Part shown: positions 41,891-50,063 of the stretch, one piece after another
Layout: every line of letters begins with the position of its first letter
Numbering within the stretch: the first letter of the stretch is position 1
DNA from: an uncultured Pseudomonadales bacterium
Lineage (GTDB): Bacteria > Pseudomonadota > Gammaproteobacteria > Pseudomonadales > Azotimanducaceae
Length of the DNA stretch: 64,000 nucleotides
NCBI GenBank assembly: GCA_937921865.1
Contig: CAKZWF010000008.1
Location: 1 to 64,000, forward strand
Direction of reading: 5' to 3'
The notes under the pieces: generated by a model
Database searches by the model: none
Seen by the model: only the letters and a program-made list of their open reading frames with translations
What the model was told of the DNA's origin: nothing
Position numbers and translations under genes: made by a program

Positions 41891-42793
41891 CTAACTAATC
41901 AGATTGGCGAGGGCTTGTTCTATGGTTGGGTAGCTGAACTTGAAGCCGCTGCGGGTGAGCGCGGTTGGCAGGGCGCGCTGGCCGTCGCAGACCAGGGTGG
42001 CCTGTTCGCCGAGCAGCAGCTTCATGACCGTTTTCGGCAGCGGCACCCAGTTGGGGCGTCCAAGGGCTTTGGCCGCGGCTTCCGCGAACTGATGATTGCG
42101 CACCGGTTCCGGAGCGCTGAGGTTGTAGACACCCGCCAGCTGCTCGACCTCCAGCAGATGCCGGATGGCGGCGATTGCATCTTCAATATGCAGCCATGAC
42201 AGCCATTGCATCCCGTTGCCGATGGGTCCGCCCATGAACATGCGGAACGGCAGCAGCATCTGCGGCAGTGCGCCACCCCGGGTCCCCAGCACGACGCCCA
42301 GACGCATAACAGCGCTCGACATGCCGGTGAGGTTGATCTGTGCCAGCGGAGCTTCCCAAAGCCCCGCCAGCTCAGCCAGAAAGTCCAGACCCTGGCTGCT
42401 GGTTTCTTCGCAGTCTCGCTCGCCTATTCCGTAGTAGCCGACGCCGGAAGCCTGGAGAAATTTTTTCGGCGGTGTCGCACAGGCGGCGCAGGCTTCGAGC
42501 AGGGTTCGGGTCGGCGTCACGCGACTGTCGATCAGCTGGCGTTTACGGGCATCGCTCCAGCGTGGCCCGGCAATCGATTCGCCGCACAGGTTGATGACGG
42601 CGTCCGCGCTCTCCAGGGTTTTGACCCAATCGCCGAGTTCAGTTGGCGACCAGCTGACAAAGCTGACCGGGCCAACCTGTTGCGCTGCACGTCTTGTCAG
42701 AATGCTGACTGTGCAGCCGTCGGCGGTCAGTTCGGCGGCGAGACGCCGGCCAAGAAAACCGCTGCCGCCAGCGATGACGATGTGTCGAGTCAT
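41891..42793 (-). CDS. TIGR01777-family NAD(P)-dependent epimerase-like protein
   Basis: 300 residues. The Rossmann motif is GGSGFLGRRLA (residues about 8-18), followed by INLCGESIAGPRWSDARKRQLIDSRV, ASGVGYYG, and GGPIGNGMQWLSWLHIEDA, all typical of the TIGR01777/YfcH group of extended SDRs. The C-terminal end SYPTIEQALANLIS is a natural family terminus before the tandem repeats. I use ATG 42793, which starts directly before the first strand; ATG 42808 is possible. Neither has a strong Shine-Dalgarno. Confidence 0.9.
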   Translation of the reverse strand: MTRHIVIAGGSGFLGRRLAAELTADGCTVSILTRRAAQQVGPVSFVSWSPTELGDWVKTLESADAVINLCGESIAGPRWSDARKRQLIDSRVTPTRTLLEACAACATPPKKFLQASGVGYYGIGERDCEETSSQGLDFLAELAGLWEAPLAQINLTGMSSAVMRLGVVLGTRGGALPQMLLPFRMFMGGPIGNGMQWLSWLHIEDAIAAIRHLLEVEQLAGVYNLSAPEPVRNHQFAEAAAKALGRPNWVPLPKTVMKLLLGEQATLVCDGQRALPTALTRSGFKFSYPTIEQALANLIS

Positions 42794-42863
42794 ATCGGAA
42801 CTATGCATCTTTTAGGACTTATTTAGTTAGCATTGGTCTGTTTTTCACGCAAAGGGTTCATTG

Positions 42864-43682
42864 ATGGGCGCCAAACTCGACGAGTTGCTCGAACTTCTCA
42901 CCCTCGAGCAGATCGAGAAGTACCTGTTTCGGGCCTATCATCCTGCCGGTCGCGAACATCGACTCTATGGTGGCCAGATCATGGCTCAGGCGCTGCGGGC
43001 GGCGGCGAACACAGTGGCGGCCGAGCGTCCGCCACATTCCCTGCACGGCTATTTTCTGCGCCCCGGAGATCCGAGTGTGCCAGTTCTGATCGATGTAGAA
43101 CCGATCCGCGACGGCCGCTCGTTCAGCACCCGCCGGGTGGTGGTGATCCAGCACGGTCAGCCGATTTTCAATATGGATGCGTCGTTTCAGATTGTTGAGA
43201 GTGGCCTGTCGCACCAGACCCCGATGCCGGATCGACAGGCGCCGACTGACGAGATGGTGCCTGAGGGGATGAAAGAGGGTGCGTTTCTTGGCTGGCGTCA
43301 TGACCATAAACGGCTGCTGTCCAACACAGCCCAACCGCCGTTTCAGGATCTGTGGTTCAAAGCCAATGGCCGGGTGCCGGACGATCCGGTGCTGCACGCC
43401 TGCCTTTTGGTGTTCGAGTCGGATAACGCACTGCTTGGCACTGCGCGTATGCCCCATCGGGACAAAATGAATCGAGCCAGACTGCAGATGGCCAGTCTCG
43501 ATCACGCGCTGTGGTTTCACGCCGAGCCGCTGGTCGACTGGCGGGCTGATGAGTGGCTGCTCTACTCTCTTGATGCGCCCTCGGCGTCAGCCGCGCGAGG
43601 CTACAACCGCGGCATGATCTATGCCGCCGATGGCACGCTGGTCGCCTCGACCATGCAGGAAGGGCTGATGCGTCAGCATTGA
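42864..43682 (+). CDS. tesB: acyl-CoA thioesterase II (TesB-like)
   Basis: 272 residues, double hot-dog fold. Marks are YGGQIMAQAL in the first domain, SLHGYFLRPGDPSVPVLIDVE, RDGRSFSTRRVVVIQ, MASLDHALWFH in the second, and the C-terminal ARGYNRGMIYAADGTLVASTMQEGLMR. It hydrolyses fatty acyl-CoAs to free acids and CoA in the cytoplasm. ATG 42864 follows AAAGGG; a TTG just before it is the alternative. Confidence 0.93.
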   Translation: MGAKLDELLELLTLEQIEKYLFRAYHPAGREHRLYGGQIMAQALRAAANTVAAERPPHSLHGYFLRPGDPSVPVLIDVEPIRDGRSFSTRRVVVIQHGQPIFNMDASFQIVESGLSHQTPMPDRQAPTDEMVPEGMKEGAFLGWRHDHKRLLSNTAQPPFQDLWFKANGRVPDDPVLHACLLVFESDNALLGTARMPHRDKMNRARLQMASLDHALWFHAEPLVDWRADEWLLYSLDAPSASAARGYNRGMIYAADGTLVASTMQEGLMRQH

Positions 43683-43698
43683 GTCCGTCTGCGGCAAC

Positions 43699-45537
43699 TC
43701 AGCGCTCGTAGACAATTTCCCCGCCGACAATGGTGTACAGGACTTTTGCATCAAGCAGGTCAGCGGGATCGCTTCGGCCTGCGTCGATCAGATTGGTGTC
43801 GAATACCGCCAGATCAGCAAGCTTGCCGGCAGTGATTGTACCTTTGCGGTCTTCTTCGAAACACGCCCAGGCTGGCGCGCGGGTATAGGCGTCGATGGCC
43901 TCTTCAATACTCAGACGCTGGTCGGGGAACCAGCCTTCGGCCGGCTCGCCGTTCAGGGTCTGGCGGCTGACTGCGGCATAAAGACCATAGACCGGGCTGA
44001 GGAAGTAACGGGCCGCATTGGTGCCGGGAGAATCACTGCCGAACACCAGCACGGCTCCGGCGTCTTTGAGTTTGCGGAATGCATAGGCGCCCTGCGAACG
44101 TTTAGCGCCGATGCGCTCTTCCATCCAGCGCATGTCGTCAGAGACATGGTAGGGGTTTACCTCTGCAACCAGGTTCAATTCACCAAACCGGGCAAAGTCT
44201 TCTTCTGCGACCACCTGGGCATGTATTACCCGCCAGCGATGATCGGAATCCACCATGTCATGGGCTTCGAGAACGCGGGTGAAAATGTCCAGCAGAATAC
44301 GATTACCGAGATCGCCGATTGCATGGATGTGCGCGGGGACTCCGGTCGGCACCCAGGCGTCTATCAACTGTTCCATACGTCCCGGTGCGTGGGCTGTGTA
44401 GTGGTCGCCCTCGGTCATTGTGAAAGCAGCCCCTTCGACACTTTCCGGCAGCATCGGCAGACGCAGCGCACCGCGATTTTCCGGATCGTGATCGTATGGT
44501 TTGAAGAACATTGCGCTGGAATTGCCCATGATCCCGTCCACCCAGCCTTTGTATCCGACGATCTTCAGATAATCGTCGCCGAAGCCGCTGGAAATGCCGA
44601 GCATGGCAACGTGCTCGCCCTGAAAGACATTGGGCCGGGCCATGATCCGGGCAGTGAGTTCACCGGATTTCTTCAGATGCTGATAGGCCATCATCTGTTC
44701 GGCGTTGGTCAGATCCTGGATCGTAGTGACACCACCTTCTCTGGCTTCCTTCAATACTGCGCGCACGCCGACCAGTCGTTGCTGAAAAGGCATTGCCGGT
44801 ATGACCTCCTGGACCAGATCGACTGCAGTTCCGCGCAGGATGCCAGTGAGGCGACCACTCGCGTCCCGCTCTATGCTGCCGCCGACGGGGGCCTGAGTTT
44901 CCGCGGTGATGCCCGCCAGTTCTAAAGCCAGCTCGTTGGCCAGATACATGCTGCGGTCGAAACGGCTCAGCAGCACCGGGTGGTTGGTGGTGAATGTATC
45001 GATCAGATTGCGGTCGGGCGTGAACGGACCTTGCTGGCTGGCCTCGCCTGCAGCATTACCGCTGGAACTCTGCCCCCATTGCTCGTAAGCGCCCCAGTCG
45101 CCGCGGACAATCCAGCTGCCTTTTGGCAGACGGCCGGTGGCGGCCTCGACCCGTTCGGCGAAAGCGACGGGTTCATGGACATCAAGCAGGTTGACCCCGG
45201 TCAGCAGCATGCCGGTGGAATCCATGTGGACATGGCCGTCGTTGAATCCTGGTGTCACAAATGCCCCCTGCAGATCGATGACGCGGGTGTCCGTACCTGC
45301 GAGTGACGCGATTTCCTGAATGCTGCCAGTTGCCAGGATGGAATCTCCGGCTATGGCGATGGCCTGGGTCCAGGGCTGAGCCGCGTCAACGGTATAGATA
45401 CGGCCATTGGTGAGGATCAGATCGGCCTGCACAGCGTTGGCAACTGCGTGACCGCCGAGAAACGGGGCTATTGCGGCAATCAGCAGCAGGAACAGGCCCG
45501 AGCGGGCAGGGTGGGTCTTATACATGGGGTTTTTCAT
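43699..45537 (-). CDS. exported YtcJ-like amidohydrolase
   Basis: 612 residues. A signal peptide (residues about 10-35, SGLFLLLIAAIAPFLGGHAVA) precedes the YtcJ-like amidohydrolase: ADLILTNGRIYTVDAAQPW, metal H-x-H in DGHVHMDSTG, a later VPAHIHAIGD, and D in GSDSPGTNA. YtcJ/NfdA-type enzymes hydrolyse N-substituted formamides or related amides. Export suggests action in the envelope. It is divergent from the TonB receptor across a 336-base spacer, so both could share regulation and substrate range. Confidence 0.87.
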   Translation of the reverse strand: MKNPMYKTHPARSGLFLLLIAAIAPFLGGHAVANAVQADLILTNGRIYTVDAAQPWTQAIAIAGDSILATGSIQEIASLAGTDTRVIDLQGAFVTPGFNDGHVHMDSTGMLLTGVNLLDVHEPVAFAERVEAATGRLPKGSWIVRGDWGAYEQWGQSSSGNAAGEASQQGPFTPDRNLIDTFTTNHPVLLSRFDRSMYLANELALELAGITAETQAPVGGSIERDASGRLTGILRGTAVDLVQEVIPAMPFQQRLVGVRAVLKEAREGGVTTIQDLTNAEQMMAYQHLKKSGELTARIMARPNVFQGEHVAMLGISSGFGDDYLKIVGYKGWVDGIMGNSSAMFFKPYDHDPENRGALRLPMLPESVEGAAFTMTEGDHYTAHAPGRMEQLIDAWVPTGVPAHIHAIGDLGNRILLDIFTRVLEAHDMVDSDHRWRVIHAQVVAEEDFARFGELNLVAEVNPYHVSDDMRWMEERIGAKRSQGAYAFRKLKDAGAVLVFGSDSPGTNAARYFLSPVYGLYAAVSRQTLNGEPAEGWFPDQRLSIEEAIDAYTRAPAWACFEEDRKGTITAGKLADLAVFDTNLIDAGRSDPADLLDAKVLYTIVGGEIVYER

Positions 45538-45622
45538 CCGATTAGCGCAGGATTCTGATTTTCGATGTCCACTCGACCGACGAGCAGCTCATTCCGAGCA
45601 CCCTGCCCTCTCGGTAAATTGA

Positions 45623-45649
45623 TTTCAATATGTTTCAAAGTCGTTTCAA
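45623..45649. promoter_or_regulatory. three TTTCAA words one helical turn apart
   Basis: TTTCAA occurs at 45623, 45633 and 45644, spaced 10 and 11 bases, so all three face the same side of the helix. They lie about 50 bases upstream of the structured TonB-receptor leader and about 90 bases from the divergent amidohydrolase start. A cooperative regulator site between two divergent promoters is a plausible reading. Confidence 0.35.
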
Positions 45650-45701
45650 TTTGGGTTAGTCTTGGCGCCCAGCGTGATTCGGAGCCTGTGGGTTGCGGGT
45701 T

Positions 45702-45850
45702 GCGACTGAGAATATTGGGTGGGAAACCACCCGCCGAGGAGAAGAACTTCCCTGTCTGGCCTAGCGGTTTCTGGTCAGAAAGCTCGAGCGGAGAACTCGA
45801 GGGGATACCTAGAAGATGCGACTGTCAGGGGACCTGAACTGGCAAGTCGC
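45702..45850 (+). ncRNA. structured 5' leader of the TonB receptor gene (candidate riboregulator)
   Basis: Four hairpins follow one another: GGGTGG-GAAA-CCACCC (45717-45732, a GNRA tetraloop), TTTCTG-GT-CAGAAA (45768-45781), CTCGAG-CTCGAG (45783-45801), and GCGACT-AGTCGC (45818-45850) with an inner CAGG-GGA-CCTG. A second GCGACT at 45702-45707 can pair with the same AGTCGC, which lies ten bases before the ribosome site (GGAG 45860). Such competing partners are the usual layout of a switch. I do not match it to glycine, TPP, cobalamin or other classes I know. Promoter and transcript start are not proven. Confidence 0.45.
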
Positions 45851-45873
45851 GCTAAAACTGGAGAGTAACAACC

Positions 45874-48729
45874 ATGATTGGATCACAAGATTCATTGTTG
45901 AGAATCGCCCTCACCAGCGCCCTGTTGATTTCGCCTGTTGCGGTTCCTGCTGCAATGGCGCAAGACAGCGCTGAAGCCATCGAAGAGGTGGTGGTGACCG
46001 GTTCTCGTCGTGCTGGACGCAGCGCGACACAGTCGGCGGTTCCCGTCGACGTTCTGACTGGCGACGACATCGCCAACCAGGGCACCTCAGACATGGATGA
46101 CATGCTGCGGAACCTGCTGCCTTCTTACAACGTTTCCCGTCAGCCTATCAGCGACGCGGCGACCTTAACCCGGCCTGCTACCCTGCGGGGCCTGCCGCCG
46201 GATAACACGCTGATCCTGATCAACGGCAAGCGCCGTCACCGTGGCGCGGTCATCGCCGAACTGGGTGGCTCGCTGGCTGCTGGATCGCAGGGTCCTGACC
46301 TGGCCATGATCCCGGGCCTGGCTATTGAGCGTGTCGAAGTGCTTCGTGACGGTGCTGCGGCGCAGTACGGCTCCGACGCAATTGCCGGTGTGATCAACTT
46401 CATCCTGAAAGACAACCCGACCGGTCTGACCTTTGAAGGTAAGTACGGTGAGTTTTATGAGGACAGCGAAGACCTCAAGGAACTGGGCGTCAATCTCGGC
46501 ATGCCGCTCGGTGATAACGGCTTTGCCAACGCCACTCTGCAGTGGTCTGAGTCTGAGCCGACCAGCCGAAGTGTGCAGCGCGACGATGCTGCCGGCCTGA
46601 TCGCCACCGGTAACGACGATGTGCGCCAGCCTTATGCGCAGATCTGGGGTGCTCCGGAAATCAAAGACGACTGGGCTTTCTTCTTCAACTCAGGCATCGA
46701 GCTGAGCGATAACCAGGAAATCTACGGTTTTGGTAACTACGGCGAGCGCAAGGTCGACGGTGGTTTCTTCTTCCGTAACCCGAACAGCCGAAGTGGTGTA
46801 TTCACCAGTGGTTCAGCGACTTACGATTTGAATGGCAACGGTAACCCTGTGCTTGATCCGGATGAAGATACCGGGTTCGCAAACGTTGACCTTCGCGCCA
46901 TCATGGACACTGCCAATGTTGGCCAGGGCGGACCGTCTGGTTGTGCAGCTGTACCGTCCCCAGGTAGCAGCACCTTTGACGGCTTCAATGGCAGCGCCTA
47001 TCAGACTGCCAACCCTGGATGTTTCATCTTCAACAGCCTCGACGAAGGCGGCTTTACTCCTCAGTTCGGTGGCAAGGTTGAAGACATTTCCGGTGTGGCT
47101 GGTGTTCGTGGCAGCTTCGACAGCGGTCTGGAATATGACGTCAGCATCTCGCTGGGTCGTAACGAAATCCAGTATCAGATCAACAATACCCTGAACCCGT
47201 CTTTAGGACCGGCCAGCCCTCGCGACTTCGATCTGGGTAAGTACATCCAGACTGAGCAGAACTACAACGCCGACTTCGTCTATCCGTTGGAGCTCGACAT
47301 CTTCTACTCACCACTGAACGTGGCCTGGGGTGTTGAATATCGCGATGAGACTTTTGAGATCCGTCAGGGTTCTGCTGAATCCTGGGAAGCTGGCGACTAT
47401 GCCTTCCAGGGCAGCAATGGCCTTACCTACGACGGTAACGTCCAGTATGACGTCAACGGTGACGGTGGACTGGATACGGTGTTCACAGACGGCCTCGCGC
47501 TGGCTGGCATGAGCATCGGTGCTAACGGCTTTGCCGGTTTCAGCCCGAGTCAGGTTGGTGAGTTTGATCGTGCTAACTGGGCCGGTTATCTGGACCTGGA
47601 AACTGACGTCACCGAGCGTTGGACCGTCGGTATGGCAGTCCGTTATGAAGACTTTGATGATTTTGGTGATACCACCAACGGCAAGATCTCTACCCGTTAT
47701 GCAATCACCGATGACATCGCGGTACGTGGTTCCTACAGCACCGGTTTCCGGGCGCCGACACCTGGCCAGTCGAATGTGACCAAGGTATCGACCATCACGG
47801 TCAATGGTGAGCTGCAGCAGCGCGGTCAGATTCCTCCGGACAATCCGCTGGCACAGGCGTTTGGCGGCGAAGCTTTGAAAGAAGAAGAAGCCACCAACTA
47901 CACCCTGGGTGCAGTATGGGATATCACCGACAGCCTGAGTCTGACGGTCGACTACTTCCGCATTGAAATGGATGACCGGATTTCTCAGACCGGCACCATC
48001 GACATTGCTGACGAAGACATCAACGACTATCCGAATCTCGGCAACCAGTGCCCGGGTATCAACTCGGTACCGCAGTGTCTGCAGGATATCGGTGTTCCCG
48101 GTGCGGCTGACCTGAGTTCCATCTCGTTCTATACCAACGATTTCGAGACCACCACGCAGGGCGTTGATGTTATCGCCACCTATGTGCACGACTGGGATCG
48201 CTGGGGTCTGACCAACTTCACCGCCGCGTGGAACTGGACGGAAACTGAAGTTGATGATGCAGGTTCCGAAGTCTCTCGTGAGCGTGTTGCGGAACTGGAA
48301 AACTACAATCCAGAGAATCGTGGCATCTTCACGATCAATCATATGATTGGTAATTTCCGCTTCATGACCCGCTTCAGCTACTACGATGAGTTCACCAATG
48401 CGGCTGATACCAGTGACGATCCGAACGTTGTGAACGCTGATGGCAGCATCGACAACACCAACTACAAACTCGATTGTAACGTTGATTTCACTGCCGCCTA
48501 CTTCGACAAGTGTTACGACGACGAGTGGATCGTAGACGTGGAAGCGTCATACACCCTGGATGATCGTTATACCTTCACGGTTGGTGCTCAGAACGTGTTG
48601 GACGAGTCTGGTCCGAAGGATCTCGATAACGGTGATGGCGTTGGTTCCGGCAACAAGTACGACACCGCCAGCCCGTTCGGCTTCGACGGTGGGTTCTGGT
48701 ACATGCGTGTTCGAGCTGACTTCCAGTAA
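45874..48729 (+). CDS. TonB-dependent outer-membrane receptor
   Basis: 951 residues. A signal peptide ends near PAAMAQDS; the TonB-box-like region EEVVVTGSR follows at once. The plug domain has DMDDMLRNLLPSYNVSRQP, RGLPPDNTLILINGKRRH, ERVEVLRDGAAAQYGSDAIAGVINFILK; the barrel ends in the aromatic terminus FWYMRVRADFQ. This type imports siderophores, cobalamin, oligosaccharides or other large substrates by TonB. Acidic repeats and disulfide-capable cysteines occur in extracellular loops. ATG 45874 has GGAG about ten bases upstream. A strong terminator follows. Confidence 0.95.
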   Translation: MIGSQDSLLRIALTSALLISPVAVPAAMAQDSAEAIEEVVVTGSRRAGRSATQSAVPVDVLTGDDIANQGTSDMDDMLRNLLPSYNVSRQPISDAATLTRPATLRGLPPDNTLILINGKRRHRGAVIAELGGSLAAGSQGPDLAMIPGLAIERVEVLRDGAAAQYGSDAIAGVINFILKDNPTGLTFEGKYGEFYEDSEDLKELGVNLGMPLGDNGFANATLQWSESEPTSRSVQRDDAAGLIATGNDDVRQPYAQIWGAPEIKDDWAFFFNSGIELSDNQEIYGFGNYGERKVDGGFFFRNPNSRSGVFTSGSATYDLNGNGNPVLDPDEDTGFANVDLRAIMDTANVGQGGPSGCAAVPSPGSSTFDGFNGSAYQTANPGCFIFNSLDEGGFTPQFGGKVEDISGVAGVRGSFDSGLEYDVSISLGRNEIQYQINNTLNPSLGPASPRDFDLGKYIQTEQNYNADFVYPLELDIFYSPLNVAWGVEYRDETFEIRQGSAESWEAGDYAFQGSNGLTYDGNVQYDVNGDGGLDTVFTDGLALAGMSIGANGFAGFSPSQVGEFDRANWAGYLDLETDVTERWTVGMAVRYEDFDDFGDTTNGKISTRYAITDDIAVRGSYSTGFRAPTPGQSNVTKVSTITVNGELQQRGQIPPDNPLAQAFGGEALKEEEATNYTLGAVWDITDSLSLTVDYFRIEMDDRISQTGTIDIADEDINDYPNLGNQCPGINSVPQCLQDIGVPGAADLSSISFYTNDFETTTQGVDVIATYVHDWDRWGLTNFTAAWNWTETEVDDAGSEVSRERVAELENYNPENRGIFTINHMIGNFRFMTRFSYYDEFTNAADTSDDPNVVNADGSIDNTNYKLDCNVDFTAAYFDKCYDDEWIVDVEASYTLDDRYTFTVGAQNVLDESGPKDLDNGDGVGSGNKYDTASPFGFDGGFWYMRVRADFQ

Positions 48730-48772
48730 GGGAGTAACTGGTTAAGACCGAAACTTTTCCGGTCTGAAAACT

Positions 48773-48802
48773 AAAAGGGCGTCTCGAGTGAGACGCCCTT
48801 TT
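48773..48802 (+). terminator. rho-independent terminator of the TonB receptor gene
   Basis: AGGGCGTCTC-GAGT-GAGACGCCCT is a 10-bp perfect stem with a four-base loop, flanked by an A-run and followed by seven T residues, 44 bases after the stop. The A/T flanks make it usable from both sides, so it may also end the convergent RidA transcript. A second small hairpin (AGACCG/CGGTCT, 48745-48765) precedes it. Confidence 0.9.
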
Positions 48803-48835
48803 TTTATTCGCTGATTTTTACTCAGCGCAGAGGCA

Positions 48836-49321
48836 TCAGGGTCGAGCGAGGACAACCTCGATTTCAACCAGCATGCCGGGTGCGGCAAGACCGGCTACCT
48901 GAAACGCGGAGCGGGCTGGCAGATTTGGCTGCGCTTCGGTACCGAAGAACTTGCGGTAGGCTTTCATCATGCCCTGGAAATCCATTGCGCCGCCGGCTTC
49001 AGGGGCTACCAGATAGATCTGCATCTTAACCACATCACCAAAACCCAGGCCTTTGGCTTTGAGCGATTCCTCCAGGCGGTTGAACACCGACAGTGTCTGA
49101 GCTTCCGTGTCCCCCCAGAATGCGCTGCTGTAACGCTCTGCATCGGGATTTGCCGGGCGCGGCGTCATGCCACTGTGATAGACGATGTTGGTATCGGCTG
49201 ATACTTCGACAGCCTGAGAAATCGGGAAGTCACTGCCGGGCAGCGGATGGCGGGTGACGTCAGCCTGGGCGCCGATAGCGGCGGTGCTGAGTAACAGGGT
49301 AGTCGCTGCGAGTTTTCTCAT
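48836..49321 (-). CDS. exported RidA-family protein (enamine/imine deaminase)
   Basis: 161 residues with a signal peptide (residues 1-20, ending GAQA), unusual for a family that is mostly cytoplasmic. The core is intact: catalytic R137 in LPARSAFQVAGL and E155 in VEIEVVLA, with NRLEESLKAKGLGFGDVVKMQIYL before. RidA hydrolyses reactive enamines and imines formed from amino acids. Its gene lies 85 bases after a cytochrome c gene that follows a flavin amine oxidase, which would generate imines, so a clean-up role in the envelope is a strong inference. Confidence 0.87.
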   Translation of the reverse strand: MRKLAATTLLLSTAAIGAQADVTRHPLPGSDFPISQAVEVSADTNIVYHSGMTPRPANPDAERYSSAFWGDTEAQTLSVFNRLEESLKAKGLGFGDVVKMQIYLVAPEAGGAMDFQGMMKAYRKFFGTEAQPNLPARSAFQVAGLAAPGMLVEIEVVLARP

Positions 49322-49406
49322 TGGGGGTTCCTTGTTTTCGAACGGGACTCAGTATTGCTTGGGTATTAATCCGGCGGGCCCGCTGGCCCATCGGTGTAGT
49401 GATTCA

Positions 49407-50063
49407 TTACAGAGAATTGATGTAGGCGACTACGTCGGCAATCGCCCGCGGTCCGGGCAGCACCGCAATTGACGCGCGCATCTGGGCACCATTGATGTCG
49501 CCCCTGGCAGTGCCGCGGATACCATCACGGAAATGCTCCAGTTGCCGATGCAGGTACCAGTCACTCTGGCCGGCGAGCCGTGGTGCGTTCAGAAGCTTGT
49601 TTCCTTCGGCATTGTTGCCATGGCAGGCGGCACAGGTGGAGTAGAGTGCCTTGCCTCGCGTGCTGTCGCCAACGCTGGTTGTCGCCTGCGGGGATGGTCG
49701 AGACGGAACGGAAGCGACAAATACCACCGCTTCTTCGATACCATCGGCATCCAAAATGGTGGCCTGTGGGCGCATTTCCATACCAATCAGATCGTCGTGG
49801 GTGCCACGCCAGCCTTGCTGGAATGCCAACAGCTGATTGCGCACATACCAGCCCTCCATACCGTTCAGGCGAGGGGCGTCGACCGAACGATTACCCTGCA
49901 GTTCAACGCCGTGGCAGGTTGTGCAGTAGATGAACTGTTCAGGAACGACGGTGTAGTCGTTGGCTTTAGCAATCGTGCTGCAGGCCACGAGCAGCGTAAA
50001 CGCCAGCCGTCGAATTCTGATGCTATTCACTGTAGTTCTGTTCATACCCACCATCTTTAGCAT
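49407..50063 (-). CDS. dihaem c-type cytochrome (c4-like)
   Basis: 218 residues. Signal peptide to about residue 34 (VACSTIAKAND). Two CxxCH haem sites, CTTCH near residue 46 and CAACH near residue 143, each in a c4-like domain with later methionines (GMEMRPQA, GAQMRASI). Periplasmic electron carrier. The start overlaps the amine-oxidase stop by one base (TAATG), so it is co-translated and the natural electron acceptor for that enzyme. Starts at 50063, 50054 or 50045 are possible. Confidence 0.88.
   Translation of the reverse strand: MLKMVGMNRTTVNSIRIRRLAFTLLVACSTIAKANDYTVVPEQFIYCTTCHGVELQGNRSVDAPRLNGMEGWYVRNQLLAFQQGWRGTHDDLIGMEMRPQATILDADGIEEAVVFVASVPSRPSPQATTSVGDSTRGKALYSTCAACHGNNAEGNKLLNAPRLAGQSDWYLHRQLEHFRDGIRGTARGDINGAQMRASIAVLPGPRAIADVVAYINSL

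Noticed and set aside
45702..45850. TPP or glycine riboswitch
   Set aside because: CTGAGA and CGCCGAGGAG recall parts of those classes, but the rest of the conserved cores (for example the second TPP domain or the glycine CTCAGG block) is missing.
47308..48342. Antisense open frame of 344 codons within the TonB receptor
   Set aside because: It mirrors the codon structure of the receptor, has no family character and no ribosome site; it is a shadow frame.
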